A DNA stretch of 48,765 nucleotides from an uncultured Jannaschia sp. (GTDB taxonomy: Bacteria; Pseudomonadota; Alphaproteobacteria; Rhodobacterales; Rhodobacteraceae), in assembly GCF_947494055.1 (NCBI RefSeq), contig NZ_CANLTR010000026.1, forward strand, positions 1 to 48,765, in the 5' to 3' direction. Each line of letters starts with the position of its first letter. The first letter of the stretch is position 1. The notes beneath the pieces were generated by a model that was given only the letters and a program-made list of their open reading frames with translations, was not told the origin of the DNA and searched no databases. The position numbers and the translations under genes are program-made. Positions 35,951-45,988 of the stretch are shown piece after piece.

Positions 35951-35955
35951 CTTGT

Positions 35956-36768
35956 TCAACGCTTCGTCTCCAGTTCGGGTACGCCCAGGGCATCCGCCAG
36001 CCGCGCCTGCGCCGATCCGGGCCGGAGCGGCTTTTGCTGCGTGTCGGACGGCGCCCAGCCGGTGAGGAACAGCATCTGGAACGTGGCCGCAATCCCCTCC
36101 CCGTCCGGGAAGGCCTCGCGGTAGAGCGCGTCCGCCCGCGCGAACAGCGCCCGCGGCGCCGGCGCCCGGTGCCGCGCGGCCAGCGCGTTGGTCTCCCCCA
36201 TCGCGCGCAGATCGCCCGCCAGATGCCGCAGGTCCCGGTAGCGCACCCGGAGCGTCGACACGTCCGCCACCGGCAGGGCCAGCCCCGCCCGCCCCAGAAG
36301 CGCGCCCAGCTCGCGGATCTCGCCCATCGGCGCGACGCGCAGGCTCATCCCGCCCGTCACCTCCGCCTCGGCCTGCCCCAGCGCCGCGCGCAGCTCCGAC
36401 AGCGTCTCGCCGCCCAGCATCGCCACGAGGAGCAGCCCGTCCTCCTCCAGCGCCCGGCGGCACTGGATGAGCTGGCCCACCGGATCGTCGGCCCAGTGCA
36501 GGCACATCGCGTGGACCACGAGGTCGTGCGCCCCGACCGCGAGGTCCAGCACGTCCGCCTCCGGCACGACCGTCGCACCGGGCACGACGTCCCGCCACAG
36601 ATCGGGATGCGCCGTGACGATCGCGGCCTTCGTAAAGGCTCTGTTAACGTCTTTCAGTCTCTCCTGCACCTCGTCCATCGCGGCCTCGTGCAGGAACCAG
36701 GCGGACCCGTCCGCGCGGGCACGATGCAGGGCAAGGGCGGTGCGATCGGTCAGGGGCGGCTGCGACAT
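35956..36768 (-). CDS. SAM-dependent methyltransferase-fold protein (NDUFAF5/BioC-like)
   Basis: 270 residues. Class I methyltransferase fold; the segment AHDLVVHAMCLHWADDPVGQLIQCRRALEEDGLLLVAMLGG matches the NDUFAF5/BioC-like family. In mitochondria NDUFAF5 acts on a complex I subunit, and alphaproteobacteria have close relatives. The SAM-binding motif I is weak (FTKAAIVTAHPDL), as in this branch. Transcribed with hemH and divergent from comF, whose start is only 17 bases away. Confidence 0.8.
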   Translation of the reverse strand: MSQPPLTDRTALALHRARADGSAWFLHEAAMDEVQERLKDVNRAFTKAAIVTAHPDLWRDVVPGATVVPEADVLDLAVGAHDLVVHAMCLHWADDPVGQLIQCRRALEEDGLLLVAMLGGETLSELRAALGQAEAEVTGGMSLRVAPMGEIRELGALLGRAGLALPVADVSTLRVRYRDLRHLAGDLRAMGETNALAARHRAPAPRALFARADALYREAFPDGEGIAATFQMLFLTGWAPSDTQQKPLRPGSAQARLADALGVPELETKR

Positions 36769-36785
36769 GCCCCGGGAGATAGGCC

Positions 36786-37544
36786 ATGGCCTCGGTGATG
36801 CAAAGGGCGGCCCCGGTCCTTCGGGCGGGCGCGAAGGTCGCAGGCACGCTGCGGCAGGCGCTCTACCCCGCGACCTGCATGATGTGCGACGCGCGGGTGG
36901 ACGTGCCCGGCGCGATGTGCCCCGCCTGCTGGACCGACACGCCGTTCCTGTCGGGCGCCTGCTGCGACCTCTGCGCCGTGCCCCTGCCCGGTCAGGACGA
37001 GGCCACGCGCTGCGACGAATGCCTCCGCGTCCCGCGCCCCTGGGACGAGGCGCGCGCGGCGATCCTCTACGGGGGGACCGGGCGCAAGCTCGTCCTCGCG
37101 CTCAAGCATGGGGACCGGACGGAACTCGCCCGGGGCGCGGGCCGCTGGATGGCCCGCCGCGCCCGCGACCTGCTGACGCCCGAGACGATGATCGCGCCGG
37201 TCCCGGTCCATCGCTGGCGGCTCCTGCGGCGGCGCTACAACCAGGCGGCCCTGCTCGCGATGGAGGTGGCGCGGCAGGCCGACGCGACCTTCGCGCCGAT
37301 GACGCTCGTCCGCACGCGCCACACGCCGATGCAGGATCACCGCTCCGTCACCGACCGCGCGGCCAACGTCGCCGGCGCCATCGCGCTCGGGCCCATGGCG
37401 GAGATCGAGGACCGGCACGTCGCGCTGGTCGACGACGTCTACACGACCGGGGCCACGCTGACCGCCTGCGCCGAGGCGCTGCGTCGGGGCGGCGCGCGCC
37501 GGATCACCGTTCTCGCCCTGGCGCGCGTTGCGAAGGGGCGCTGA
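36786..37544 (+). CDS. ComF family phosphoribosyltransferase-like protein
   Basis: 252 residues. N-terminal zinc-ribbon cysteines (CMMC, CPAC, CDLC, CDEC) and a C-terminal phosphoribosyltransferase-like domain with VALVDDVYTTGATL, the PRPP-binding loop. YNQAALLA and the DHRSVTDRAANVAGAI segment are typical. ComF proteins take part in DNA uptake or single-strand DNA handling in competent bacteria; the role in this group is less clear. Promoter shared with the divergent methyltransferase. Confidence 0.92.
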   Translation: MASVMQRAAPVLRAGAKVAGTLRQALYPATCMMCDARVDVPGAMCPACWTDTPFLSGACCDLCAVPLPGQDEATRCDECLRVPRPWDEARAAILYGGTGRKLVLALKHGDRTELARGAGRWMARRARDLLTPETMIAPVPVHRWRLLRRRYNQAALLAMEVARQADATFAPMTLVRTRHTPMQDHRSVTDRAANVAGAIALGPMAEIEDRHVALVDDVYTTGATLTACAEALRRGGARRITVLALARVAKGR

Positions 37545-37583
37545 ACGCCTATAACCTTTAGCAACCCTCCCCGGAGTTCCGCC

Positions 37584-37841
37584 ATGAAGCCTGTCGACGT
37601 CTACACGCAACCTCTCTGCGGATTCTGCACCGCCGCGATGCGCCTGCTCGCGACCAAGGGCGCCCCGGTCACGGAGATCGACCTCGGTCGGAATCCGGAC
37701 CGCCGGCCCGAGATGAAGCAGCGCGCCAACGGCGCCCATACGACGCCGCAGATCTTCGTCGGCGATCACCATGTCGGCGGCTGCGACGACCTCTACGCGC
37801 TGGAGCGCGCGGGCAAGCTCGACGCGCTGCTCGACGGCTGA
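37584..37841 (+). CDS. grxC: glutaredoxin 3
   Basis: 85 residues. Thioredoxin fold with active site CGFC near residues 11-14 instead of the common CPYC, then TTPQIFVGDHHVGGCDDL with the cis-Pro and glutathione-binding residues. Reduces disulphides with glutathione. ATG at 37584 follows CGGAGTTCCGCC. It lies 39 bases after comF. Confidence 0.93.
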   Translation: MKPVDVYTQPLCGFCTAAMRLLATKGAPVTEIDLGRNPDRRPEMKQRANGAHTTPQIFVGDHHVGGCDDLYALERAGKLDALLDG

Positions 37842-37911
37842 TGCCCGCCGGCCCGTCGCCCCGCGCGCGTCCGGCCGTGCCGGGGCCGGTTGGACGAAGC
37901 GTCGCCGCTCC

Positions 37912-38364
37912 GTGAGCGACGACGCCGAAAAGCTCGCCGTCGCCCTCTTCTCCGAGATGCTCACGGCCGATCAGCTCGTCCGCGCCCGGCTTCGCAGCGC
38001 CCTGCCCAAGGGAATGGAGCTGTCGCATTTCATCGTGCTGAACTACCTCGCCCAGCACCGGGAGGAACGCAGCCCGGCGGAGCTCGCCCGCGTGTTCCAC
38101 CTGACCCGCGGGGCGCTGACGAACACGCTGAACCGGCTCGAATGGGCCGGGCACGTCCATGTCCGCCCGGACTGGGACGACGCCCGCCGCAAGCGCGTCG
38201 CCATCTCCCCCGCCGGCCAGACCGCACGGGAGGCGGCGCTGGCCGCGATCCGCCCGATCATGACCGAGGCCGTCCGCGAGATCGGCCTCGCCCGCACCCG
38301 CGCCGCGATCCCCGTCCTGCGCGAGATGCGCGTCCAGTTCGGGACGCGGGAGGGGGAGGACTAG
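37912..38364 (+). CDS. MarR-family transcriptional regulator
   Basis: 150 residues from the GTG at 37912. Winged helix: LSHFIVLNYLAQHREERSPAELARVFHLTRGALTNTLNRLEWAGHV, then the wing DWDDARRKRVAISPAG, and helical dimerisation ends. The ligand and target genes are unknown. It ends with TAG, used here as a normal stop since the protein has full family length. Confidence 0.88.
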   Translation: MSDDAEKLAVALFSEMLTADQLVRARLRSALPKGMELSHFIVLNYLAQHREERSPAELARVFHLTRGALTNTLNRLEWAGHVHVRPDWDDARRKRVAISPAGQTAREAALAAIRPIMTEAVREIGLARTRAAIPVLREMRVQFGTREGED

Positions 38365-38534
38365 GACGTCCCGTTCGCACGATGCCCGTTTGCGACATCG
38401 GCGGCCCCCATCGGGACGCGGAACGCCCCGCTTCCACCATCCGCCCCGCGACGCACCAGACAGCCTCCGGCCGCCCCTCCGGGCAACCGACGACACGATC
38501 GAGACCCTCCAAACGATGCGTCCGCCCGGCCCCG

Positions 38535-38615
38535 GGGCCGGGCAGCCCCCGACCGCCCCCATGGGCGGGGGCTTCACCCCCACCCGCGGCCGGGCCCGCC
38601 CTCATCGTGATGCGG
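38535..38615. repeat. GC-rich interspersed repeat, copy 1
   Basis: 81 bases nearly identical to 38768-38849, from GGGCCGGGCAG to GTGATGCGG. It holds the dyad CCGCCC-CCAT-GGGCGG and could fold into a strong hairpin. On the minus strand it would read VKPPPMGAVGGCP, a phrase I associate with over-called ORFs in related genomes. Confidence 0.75.
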
Positions 38616-38767
38616 ACGCGGCAGGAACCCGGCACCCGCCGCTTCGCCAACTGTTCTGCCGACGACGAGCTGGAAACGCCCTTGTCGCGTCGAAGACCAA
38701 GGCAGCCTGTTCCGTTGACCTTACGGAGCCCGGATGACGCTTCAGCGATCCGTCTCGCCCGGCCTTA

Positions 38768-38849
38768 GGGCCGGGCAGCCCCCGGCCGCCCCCATGGGCG
38801 GGGGCTTCACCCCCACCCGCGGCCGGGGCCCGCCCTCTCCGTGATGCGG
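38768..38849. repeat. GC-rich interspersed repeat, copy 2
   Basis: Second copy of the element at 38535-38615, same orientation, 152 bases apart, with a few substitutions and one extra G. Same central dyad. Confidence 0.75.
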
Positions 38850-38989
38850 GAGCCGGGTCGAACGCGGGCGTCCGCGACGGCGCCTCCCCGGACGATGCAA
38901 GGGAGGCAAAGGACGCAACGCCCTGCGCTGACGGCCCCGAGGCGGGCGCCGCCCTCCCCGACGGTATCGGTCCCGCCCGAGCGTCGCCC

Positions 38990-40135
38990 CTACCGCCGCA
39001 TGAACCCCTCGTAGGCCGCGAGCAGCAACAGCGTCGCCACGAAGATCGCCGCACCGATCACCTCCAGCCCCAGCTCGTCGGCCAGCAGCCCCAGCACCGC
39101 CGTCACCACGGCACCGCCGAGGCCGGCCGCGGCGATCTGGTAGCCGATGGCGCTGTCGGCGTGATCGCGGCCGACGCGGCCCGGCGTCAGGCTGATGAGC
39201 GAGGCGAAGATCGGCGCGAGCGAGAACCCCATCAACATCAGCCCGGCCAGCGACGGCACGGGCGCGCCCAACCAGAAGAGGAGCGCGCCGCCCGCGCTTG
39301 CCACGATGCAGGCGCGCAACGTGCCCACCAGCGGCAGGCGGTCGGCGACGAAACCGAACAGCACGCGCCCGGCCATCAGGCTGCCCCAGTAGAGGGTCAC
39401 GAACAGCCCGGCCGTCGTCTCCTCGACGCCGCGCCCCAGCGTCAGGAGCGAATAGCTCCACGTCGCCGTGCCGAGCTCGACGCCGCTGTAGAGGAAGAAC
39501 AGCCCCATCCCGAGCCACACGACCGGCCGCCGCAGCGTCTCGACCGATCCGGCGGAGGCCAGCGGCGCCGTCTCCTCCACCTCGACCGGGCGCCAGCGGT
39601 CGCGCGTCACGAAGAACGTGATCGCCAGCCCGACCTGCGCGACCCCGACGATGGCGTAGCTCCAGCGCCAGATCAGGTCCGAGCTCAGGACGCCCGTCAC
39701 GATCAGCGGCCCGAGCGTCGTGCCGAGCCCGAAGAAGGCGTGCAGCCAGTTCAGGATGCGCGCCGAGAAATGCACCGCCCCGTAGGCGTTCAGCCCCGCG
39801 TCGATCGCCCCCCCGCCGAGACCCGCGAGGAACGCGGCCAACAGCAGGACCGGCCAGACCGGCGCCACGGCGATGACGAGGAGGGCCGTGGCGGCGGCGC
39901 CGGTCGAGAGCGTCAGCAGCATCCCCAGCGAGACGTGCCGCAGGACCGCGCCGCTCACGAAGCTCGACGTCAGGTAGCCCGCCGTCGCGAACCCGACGAG
40001 CAGGCCGAGCGCGTCGAGCGGCAGGCCGAAGCTCTGCCGCATCGACGGCCAGGACACGCCGAGCAGGCCGTCCGGCAGGCCGAGGCTGATGAAGGCCAGA
40101 AAGGCCAGCGAGGCGAGGATCGTGCTGCGGGACAT
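38990..40135 (-). CDS. MFS transporter
   Basis: 381 residues from the ATG at 40135, which gives [23 protein letters not shown]; the frame also opens upstream but into a repeat-bearing control region. Twelve transmembrane segments; [18 protein letters not shown] and [15 protein letters not shown] are typical of the FucP/FHS-like branch that moves sugars or small metabolites. The substrate is unknown. It follows the NYN gene on the same strand by 97 bases. Confidence 0.88.
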   Translation of the reverse strand: MSRSTILASLAFLAFISLGLPDGLLGVSWPSMRQSFGLPLDALGLLVGFATAGYLTSSFVSGAVLRHVSLGMLLTLSTGAAATALLVIAVAPVWPVLLLAAFLAGLGGGAIDAGLNAYGAVHFSARILNWLHAFFGLGTTLGPLIVTGVLSSDLIWRWSYAIVGVAQVGLAITFFVTRDRWRPVEVEETAPLASAGSVETLRRPVVWLGMGLFFLYSGVELGTATWSYSLLTLGRGVEETTAGLFVTLYWGSLMAGRVLFGFVADRLPLVGTLRACIVASAGGALLFWLGAPVPSLAGLMLMGFSLAPIFASLISLTPGRVGRDHADSAIGYQIAAAGLGGAVVTAVLGLLADELGLEVIGAAIFVATLLLLAAYEGFMRR

Positions 40136-40183
40136 CGGGGGCCTGTCGAGAAAGGGAGGAGCGGCGCCGTCCCACGGCTGTGC

Positions 40184-40219
40184 CACAGCCGTAACACAGC
40201 CATCACACGGCCGTAACAC
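40184..40219. promoter_or_regulatory. direct repeats upstream of MFS gene, possible operator
   Basis: Two direct copies of CAC(A/G)GCCGTAACAC at 40184-40197 and 40206-40219, 22 bases from start to start, which is two helical turns. They lie 49-84 bases before the MFS start codon. A regulator site is plausible; the regulator is unknown. Confidence 0.4.
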
Positions 40220-40232
40220 GCGCCGGACGGCG

Positions 40233-40982
40233 TCAGTCCCGGCGCCGCACCATGACCTGCGTGCCGTCCATCCGCGTCTCGAGCCGCTTGATCTCGCCGA
40301 CGAGATCCGAGAGCTTTCGCTTGCCGTAGGTGCGCGTGTCGAAGTCCGGCATCTCCGCCATGATCTGGCTGCCGAGCGCGCCCATCGCGTACCACTCGTC
40401 GTCCTGATCCATGCGCTCCATCGCCCGCAGGATCAGAGGCAGCGCGTCGAGCGGCTGCCGCTTGGTCGGCGCATCCTTCTGCGTCGCCGGCTCGTCGACG
40501 AGGTTCTCGATCAGGATGAAGCGGTTACAGACATTCCTGAGCGATTCCGGGGCCTTGCCCTCGCCGATGCCGATCACGTCGAGCCCCTCCTCGCGGATGC
40601 GCGAGGCCAGCCGCGTGAAGTCGCTGTCCGAGGAAACGAGCACGAATCCGTCGAACCGCCCCGCATGCAGGATGTCCATCGCGTCGATGACGAGGCCGAT
40701 ATCGGAGGCGTTCTTGCCCTTGGTGTTCGCCGTCTCCTGATGCGCGACGAGGCCGAGCTCCAGCACCTTGTCCGCCCAGTTCCGCAGATGCCCGCCCGAC
40801 CAGTCGCCATAGACCCGCCGCAACGCCGGCTCGCCCAGCCCGGTGATCTCCTTCAGGATCGCCTCGGCGTATTTCGCCGGAATGTTATCGGCGTCGATCA
40901 GCACGGCAAGAAGGGCGCGGTCCCGCGCGGGCAAAGCGCGGCTCCTCCGACCTGCCGGACCGTCGGTGGCGTCCCTTCGCAT
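40233..40982 (-). CDS. NYN domain protein (LabA-like) with OST-HTH/LOTUS C-terminus
   Basis: 249 residues from the ATG at 40982 (AAAGGACATTGCG upstream); a start at 41072 would overlap the divergent lipoprotein gene. PIN-like NYN nuclease fold with the acidic residues in [25 protein letters not shown] and [14 protein letters not shown]. The C-terminal [11 protein letters not shown]...[24 protein letters not shown] resembles the OST-HTH (LOTUS) RNA-binding domain. Probably acts on RNA; the target is unknown. Confidence 0.87.
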   Translation of the reverse strand: MRRDATDGPAGRRSRALPARDRALLAVLIDADNIPAKYAEAILKEITGLGEPALRRVYGDWSGGHLRNWADKVLELGLVAHQETANTKGKNASDIGLVIDAMDILHAGRFDGFVLVSSDSDFTRLASRIREEGLDVIGIGEGKAPESLRNVCNRFILIENLVDEPATQKDAPTKRQPLDALPLILRAMERMDQDDEWYAMGALGSQIMAEMPDFDTRTYGKRKLSDLVGEIKRLETRMDGTQVMVRRRD

Positions 40983-41070
40983 CGCAATGTCCTTTCGTTT
41001 CTGCGTCGCCGCATCGTGCCGGGGCGGCGCGGCCATTGCAATCCGTCCCCGGGAGGGAGACGGTCGCCGC

Positions 41071-41313
41071 ATGACACGCGTGTTCCTGATCCCGCTCGCC
41101 CTGCTGTCCGCTTGCCGGGAAAGCGAGACCGGCTGCGGCGCGGAGGACTATGCCGACCTGGTCGGCCGGCCCGTCGCGGCGATCACCCTGCCCGCCGACC
41201 TGCCGCACCGGGTGGTGGGCCCGGACGACATGGTGACGATGGACCACCGCCCCGACCGGATGAACATCCGGACCGACGCGGACGGCACCATCGTCGCGCT
41301 CGATTGCGGCTAG
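41071..41313 (+). CDS. I78-family peptidase inhibitor-like lipoprotein
   Basis: 80 residues. Signal peptide with lipobox LLSAC, so a lipoprotein of the inner or outer membrane. The mature part, [40 protein letters not shown], matches the I78 elastase-inhibitor-like family. It probably protects against or modulates serine proteases, but the target is unknown. Its TAG stop (41311-41313) overlaps the TAG of the convergent reductase gene in a shared CTAG. Confidence 0.82.
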   Translation: MTRVFLIPLALLSACRESETGCGAEDYADLVGRPVAAITLPADLPHRVVGPDDMVTMDHRPDRMNIRTDADGTIVALDCG

Positions 41314-42830
41314 GCCGGGAGCGGACCCTCCGCCGCCTTCATGTCGAGATGAAGCCGCGCGAGGTCCGCGTCCCGCCCCGCGCCGACGGCCGCCATGACG
41401 CGCCCGTCCTTGACGTAGCGCGCGACGAAGGCCTCGGCCGGATCGCCGTCGAAGCGGATGTCGTCCCATCCCTCCGCGTGGCCCACGTAGCGATATTGCC
41501 GGCCGAGGGCGGTCCAGAAGAACGGGATGTCGTCCGGCGCGGAGGGCGCGCCCAGCATCGCGCGGGCGGCGCGGATGCCGTGCTGGCGGGCGACGCGCCA
41601 ATGCTCGATCCGGGCCGGACCGAAGGGCGTCGGCGCCAGCGCGCAATCGCCGCCGACATACACGCCCGGAAGGCCCGGCACCGACAGGTCGGCCCCGGTG
41701 GCGACCGCGCCGTTCCCCTCCCGCGGCAGGCCCTCGATCGCGCCGGTGGCCGGATGCACGCCGACGGCGAGCAGCACGAGGTCGGTCTCGAGCACGGTCC
41801 CGTCCTCGAGCGCCACGCCCGTGGCGCGATCCGTCCCCTCGATCCCCGCGACCTTGGCGCCGGTCAGGAAGCGCACGCCCTTCGCCTCGTGCTCGGCCAT
41901 GATCGCGCGGCCGATCCGCTCGCCGAGGACCTTCGCGAGCGGCACCGCGTCGCGGATGGCCACCGTGACGTCGAGGCCGCGCTTGGCGAGCGACAGCGCC
42001 GCCTCCAGCCCGATGAAACCGCCGCCGACGAGAACCGCTTTCGACGCATGGGCGGCGGCTTCGGCGATGCGCTGCCCGTCGTCGGCGGAACGCAGGGCAT
42101 GGATTCCGGGCAGGTCGGTTCCGGGCAGATCGGGCACGTTCGGCGCCCCGCCGGGGGCAAGGAACACCGCGTCGAAGGCATGCCGCCCGCCATCTGCCAG
42201 CACGACATGGCTGCCCTCGATCGCCGCGACCGTCCCTGCGATCCGCGTCACGTCGCGCTCGGCGAGCGCATCGGCGGCCGCGAGCGTCAGGTCGTCCACG
42301 CGCTTGCCGCCCGCCAGCACCGCCTTGGAGAGCGCCGTGCGGTCGTAGGGCGCGCGGGTGTCGGGCGAGATCATCTCGACCTGCCCCTCGAATCCCTGCT
42401 CCCGCAGGGCGAGCGCGCAGGCCTCCCCGGCGGCGCCGCTGCCGACGATCACGAACCGCCGCGGGTCGAGGCCGCGCCGCGCATATGCGGGAAGCGGGTG
42501 CGGTTCGGCCCCGTCGGGCAATTCGGGCACGTCGACCCAGACGCGGCCGTCCTCGAGCGTCACGTCGTAGCTTCGCAGGTCGCCATGCCCCGGCGGCTGC
42601 GCCTGCCGGCCGGTCCGCGTGTCGAAGCAGGCATGGTGGAAGGCGCAGATGAGCGTATCGCCGCGGACCACGCCCTTCGAGAGCGGCAGGCCGAGATGCG
42701 GGCACTGGTGCGTGAAGGCACGCACTTCGTCACCCTGCCGGATGAGGACGAGATCGGTGGCCCCGGCGCTTGCCTTGACCGGCGTGTCTTCGGGAATGTC
42801 GGCGAGCGCGGCTGTGTCGAAACGGGGCAT
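41310..42830 (-). CDS. Rieske-FAD/NAD(P) oxidoreductase (AIFM3-like)
   Basis: 506 residues from the ATG at 42830 (GGAG upstream). The N-terminal Rieske domain has CPHLG and CAFHH, binding a [2Fe-2S] cluster. Then come the FAD-binding [17 protein letters not shown], the NAD-binding [17 protein letters not shown], the second FAD motif GVYVGGDCA and a C-terminal reductase dimer domain. The layout fits AIF-like or ring-hydroxylase ferredoxin reductases that carry their own Rieske centre. The physiological electron acceptor is unknown. It ends in TAG, used normally. Confidence 0.9.
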   Translation of the reverse strand: MPRFDTAALADIPEDTPVKASAGATDLVLIRQGDEVRAFTHQCPHLGLPLSKGVVRGDTLICAFHHACFDTRTGRQAQPPGHGDLRSYDVTLEDGRVWVDVPELPDGAEPHPLPAYARRGLDPRRFVIVGSGAAGEACALALREQGFEGQVEMISPDTRAPYDRTALSKAVLAGGKRVDDLTLAAADALAERDVTRIAGTVAAIEGSHVVLADGGRHAFDAVFLAPGGAPNVPDLPGTDLPGIHALRSADDGQRIAEAAAHASKAVLVGGGFIGLEAALSLAKRGLDVTVAIRDAVPLAKVLGERIGRAIMAEHEAKGVRFLTGAKVAGIEGTDRATGVALEDGTVLETDLVLLAVGVHPATGAIEGLPREGNGAVATGADLSVPGLPGVYVGGDCALAPTPFGPARIEHWRVARQHGIRAARAMLGAPSAPDDIPFFWTALGRQYRYVGHAEGWDDIRFDGDPAEAFVARYVKDGRVMAAVGAGRDADLARLHLDMKAAEGPLPA

Positions 42831-42875
42831 GCGAGGTCTCCTGCGGGTGCGTCGCGGATCAATCCCCGCATGTGC

Positions 42876-42904
42876 TTGCATGTTCCGGACCCCTCCCCTA
42901 TATC
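42876..42904 (+). promoter_or_regulatory. probable sigma-70 promoter of rimP-nusA-infB operon
   Basis: TTGCAT at 42876-42881 and TATATC at 42899-42904 are separated by exactly 17 bases and lie upstream of a leader of about 80 bases before rimP. Both boxes are near consensus for this GC-rich genome. The -35 box overlaps the first bases beyond the divergent reductase gene. Confidence 0.6.
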
Positions 42905-42948
42905 CCCCTCAACAGCGGCGCCTCGCGGGGCTCCACCGGGAAACATCG

Positions 42949-42971
42949 ACGGGCCGCGCGCCCGTTTTTTT
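42949..42971 (+). terminator. intrinsic terminator in rimP leader (attenuator candidate)
   Basis: A 6-base stem, ACGGGC-CGCGC-GCCCGT, followed by seven T residues, stands between the promoter and the rimP start at 42987. A terminator in this position would stop transcription before the operon unless prevented, so it is probably an attenuator. Premature terminators before rimP are known from other alphaproteobacteria. An upstream segment (about 42911-42945) can form alternative pairings. Confidence 0.65.
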
Positions 42972-42986
42972 GTGTCTGGAAGATTC

Positions 42987-43571
42987 ATGTCCGACCTCAT
43001 TGCCAAGACCGCGCTGGACAAGCGTCTGGCCGAGATCGTCGACCCCATCGTCGAAGACATGGGGTTCGAGCTCGTGCGCCTGCGCCTGATGTCCGGCAAG
43101 ACGCCGATCTTGCAGATCATGGCCGACAAGCCCGAGGGCGGGATCGAGGTCGACGATCTGGCGCGGATCAGCACCGACCTGTCCGCCAACCTCGACGTCG
43201 AGGATCCGATCGACGGCGAATACACGCTGGAAGTGTCGAGCCCGGGCATCGACCGGCCGTTGACGCGGCTGAAGGATTTCGACATCTGGTCGGGCTACGA
43301 GGCGCGGGTCGAGACGACGGAGCTGATCGACGGCCAGCGGCGCTTCAAGGGCATGCTGCAGGGAACCGAGGGCAGCGAAGTGCTGATCGAGATCGAGCGC
43401 GGGACCGAGACGCCAACGATCGGGCTCGAATTCGAGTGGCTGTCGGATGCCAAGCTCATCCTGACCGACGAGTTGATCCGCGAGGTGCTGAACGCCCGCA
43501 AGGACAAGGGTCAGATCGATGAGACCCAGTTCGACGAAGTGACGACTTTCATGGACGGTGAGGAAGACTGA
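42987..43571 (+). CDS. rimP: ribosome maturation factor RimP
   Basis: 194 residues. N-terminal domain with [42 protein letters not shown] and [14 protein letters not shown], then the SH3-like C-terminal domain. Needed for maturation of the 30S subunit. First gene of the operon, two bases before nusA. An acidic C-terminal tail ends in DGEED. Confidence 0.95.
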   Translation: MSDLIAKTALDKRLAEIVDPIVEDMGFELVRLRLMSGKTPILQIMADKPEGGIEVDDLARISTDLSANLDVEDPIDGEYTLEVSSPGIDRPLTRLKDFDIWSGYEARVETTELIDGQRRFKGMLQGTEGSEVLIEIERGTETPTIGLEFEWLSDAKLILTDELIREVLNARKDKGQIDETQFDEVTTFMDGEED

Positions 43572-43573
43572 GA

Positions 43574-45340
43574 ATGGCCATCACATCCGCAAACCAGCTC
43601 GAGCTGCTGCAGACCGCAGAAGCCGTCGCACGCGAGAAGATGATCGACCCCGCCCTCGTGATCGAGGCGATGGAGGAGAGCCTCGCCCGGGCCGCGAAGT
43701 CGCGCTACGGCTCGGAGATGGACATCCGCGTGTCGATCGACCGCAAGACCGGCCGCGCCACCTTCACCCGCGTCCGCACCGTCGTCGACGAGGACCTGCT
43801 CGAGAACGAGAAGGCCGAGTCGACCGCCAAGGGCGCGGCCAACGCCGTCTCGGTCGCCCGGCCCAACGTCTTCGTCACCCATGCGAAGTCCACCACCATC
43901 GACGAGGAGGGCGTGAGCCACACGCGCGACGTGCATGCCTTCCACCTGCGCAAGCCGACCGATGCGGATCGCGGAAAGATGGAAGCCGCGGACCAGTCCC
44001 ACGCGCCCGAGGAGGGCGACATGCTGGTCGACATCGTGCCGCCCGTCGACATGGGCCGGATCGCCGCACAATCCGCCAAGCAGGTCATCCTGCAGAAGGT
44101 CCGCGAGGCCGAGCGCGACAAGCAGTTCGAGGAATACAAGGACCGCGTCGGCACGATCATCAACGTCGCCGTCAAGCGCGAGGAATACGGCAACCTCATC
44201 GTCGACCTGAACCCCGGCGAGGGCGTGCTGCGGCGCAACGACAAGATCGGCCGCGAGAGCTACCGCCCCGGCGACCGAATCCGCGTCTTCATCAAGGACG
44301 TGCGCCGCGAGGTGCGCGGCCCGCAGATCTTCCTCAGCCGCACGGCGCCGGAGTTCATGGAGGAGCTGTTCAAGATGGAGGTGCCGGAGATCTACGACGG
44401 CGTCATCGAGATCAAGGCCTGCGCCCGCGATCCGGGGTCGCGCGCCAAGATCGCGGTGATCTCCTACGACAGCTCGATCGACCCCGTCGGTGCCTGCGTC
44501 GGCATGCGCGGCTCGCGCGTGCAGGCCGTGGTGAACGAACTGCAGGGCGAGAAGATCGACATCATCCCTTGGAACGACGACGCGCCGACCTTCCTCGTCA
44601 ACGCGCTGCAGCCCGCCGAGGTGACCAAGGTCGTCCTCGACGAGGAGGCCGAGCGGATCGAGGTCGTCGTCCCCGAGGAGCAGCTCTCGCTCGCCATCGG
44701 GCGGCGCGGCCAGAACGTGCGCCTCGCGTCGCAACTCACCGGGCTCGACATCGACATCCTCACCGAGGAGGAGGAATCCAAGCGCCGGCAGGCCGAGTTC
44801 GAGGAGCGTACGAAGCTCTTCATGGACACGCTGGACCTCGACGAGTTCTTCGCCCAGCTTCTGGTCTCCGAAGGCTTCACCAACCTCGAGGAGGTGGCTT
44901 ATGTCGAGATGGACGAGTTGCTGGTGATCGACGGGGTCGACGAGGGCACCGCCGAGGAGCTTCAGGCGCGCGCCAAGGACTATCTCGAAGCGCAGAACGC
45001 GAAGGCGCTGGAGACGGCGCGCGAGAACGGCCTGCAGGACGACCTCGCCAATTTCGAGGGATTGTCGCCGCAGATGCTGGAGGCACTGACCGTCGACGGT
45101 GTGAAGACGCTCGAGGAGTTCGCGACCTGCGCCGACTGGGAGCTGGCCGGCGGCTGGACGATGCAGAACGGCGAGCGCGTGAAGGACGACGGTCTGCTGG
45201 AGAAGTTCGACGTCTCGCTGGAGGAGGCGCAGGACCTGATCATGACGGCGCGCGTCATGCTGGGCTGGGTCTCGCCCGAGGACGTGGTCGGCTCCGGCGA
45301 GGACGACGCCACGCCCCAGCCCGAGGAGGCCGGGGCGTGA
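43574..45340 (+). CDS. nusA: transcription termination/antitermination factor NusA
   Basis: 588 residues. N-terminal RNA-polymerase-binding domain, S1 domain ([20 protein letters not shown]), two KH domains ([37 protein letters not shown]) and an acidic C-terminal extension with two helix-hairpin-like repeats, as usual in proteobacteria. Regulates pausing, termination and rRNA antitermination. Complete. Confidence 0.97.
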   Translation: MAITSANQLELLQTAEAVAREKMIDPALVIEAMEESLARAAKSRYGSEMDIRVSIDRKTGRATFTRVRTVVDEDLLENEKAESTAKGAANAVSVARPNVFVTHAKSTTIDEEGVSHTRDVHAFHLRKPTDADRGKMEAADQSHAPEEGDMLVDIVPPVDMGRIAAQSAKQVILQKVREAERDKQFEEYKDRVGTIINVAVKREEYGNLIVDLNPGEGVLRRNDKIGRESYRPGDRIRVFIKDVRREVRGPQIFLSRTAPEFMEELFKMEVPEIYDGVIEIKACARDPGSRAKIAVISYDSSIDPVGACVGMRGSRVQAVVNELQGEKIDIIPWNDDAPTFLVNALQPAEVTKVVLDEEAERIEVVVPEEQLSLAIGRRGQNVRLASQLTGLDIDILTEEEESKRRQAEFEERTKLFMDTLDLDEFFAQLLVSEGFTNLEEVAYVEMDELLVIDGVDEGTAEELQARAKDYLEAQNAKALETARENGLQDDLANFEGLSPQMLEALTVDGVKTLEEFATCADWELAGGWTMQNGERVKDDGLLEKFDVSLEEAQDLIMTARVMLGWVSPEDVVGSGEDDATPQPEEAGA

Positions 45341-45355
45341 TCGCCCCGGAACTGC

Positions 45356-45988
45356 TTGAGCCGCGGGGGCCGCAACAAATCGCGCGACGAACCTGAACGT
45401 CGCTGCATCGTGACGGGGGAGACCGGCCCGAAAGCCGGTCTCGTGCGCTTCGTCGTCGGACCGGAGGACATGATCTATCCGGACGTGACCGGCAAGCTGC
45501 CCGGCCGCGGTATCTACGTGTCCGCCGACCGGGGGGTCTTGGAAAAGGCCGTCGGGAAGCGCATGTTCTCTCGGGGCGCGAAGAAACAGGTGCACGTTCC
45601 CGAGGATCTGGCGGATCAGGTCGAGGCCGGCCTTCTGAAGCGTCTCCAGGACGCGATCGCCATCGCCCGCAAGGCGGGACGCGCGATCGCCGGCTACGAG
45701 AAGGTCAAGGCGATGCTCGACCGGGAGGAGGCGCAGGTCCTCCTGCAGGCCGCCGACGGATCGGAACGCGGCAAGGGCAAGCTGTCGACGCCGCAGGGCG
45801 GCAAATGGATCGGCTTCCTGACTGCCGACGAGCTGGGCCAGGCCTTCGGACGCGACCGCGTGATACACGCTGCGGTGGCATCTGGAACCTTGGCGCGGCG
45901 TATTGTAGAGGAAGCCGCAAGGCTTCAGGGCATGAGACACACAGAAGGCGGCATTCCGGCCGCCGAGAGGGAATCGAAGAACGCATGA
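45356..45988 (+). CDS. ylxR: YlxR/L7Ae fusion RNA-binding protein
   Basis: 210 residues from a TTG at 45356, the only start that keeps the full YlxR domain ([30 protein letters not shown]). The second half ([33 protein letters not shown]) is an L7Ae-like RNA-binding domain. This fusion between nusA and infB is usual in alphaproteobacteria. It overlaps infB by ATGA. The precise role is unknown; YlxR proteins have been tied to RNase P and transcription control. Confidence 0.87.
   Translation: MSRGGRNKSRDEPERRCIVTGETGPKAGLVRFVVGPEDMIYPDVTGKLPGRGIYVSADRGVLEKAVGKRMFSRGAKKQVHVPEDLADQVEAGLLKRLQDAIAIARKAGRAIAGYEKVKAMLDREEAQVLLQAADGSERGKGKLSTPQGGKWIGFLTADELGQAFGRDRVIHAAVASGTLARRIVEEAARLQGMRHTEGGIPAAERESKNA

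Larger units (their letters stand above)
38365..38989. other. long non-coding gap with two copies of a GC-rich repeat
   Basis: 625 bases between the MarR and MFS genes, without a convincing gene. It contains the two repeat copies listed separately. Open frames here encode low-complexity Pro/Gly/Arg sequence and are artefacts of GC content. Confidence 0.6.

Noticed and set aside
34907-36598. 563-codon frame containing ferrochelatase
   Set aside because: The first 216 codons are antisense or out-of-frame sequence in the methyltransferase gene; hemH starts at 35950.
38365-38989. Proteins called over the GC-rich repeats
   Set aside because: Low-complexity Pro/Gly/Arg translation of a repeat element; no start signals.
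40089-43571. 1160-codon plus-strand frame ending at the rimP stop
   Set aside because: Only its last 194 codons are real (rimP); the rest is antisense to the NYN and reductase genes.
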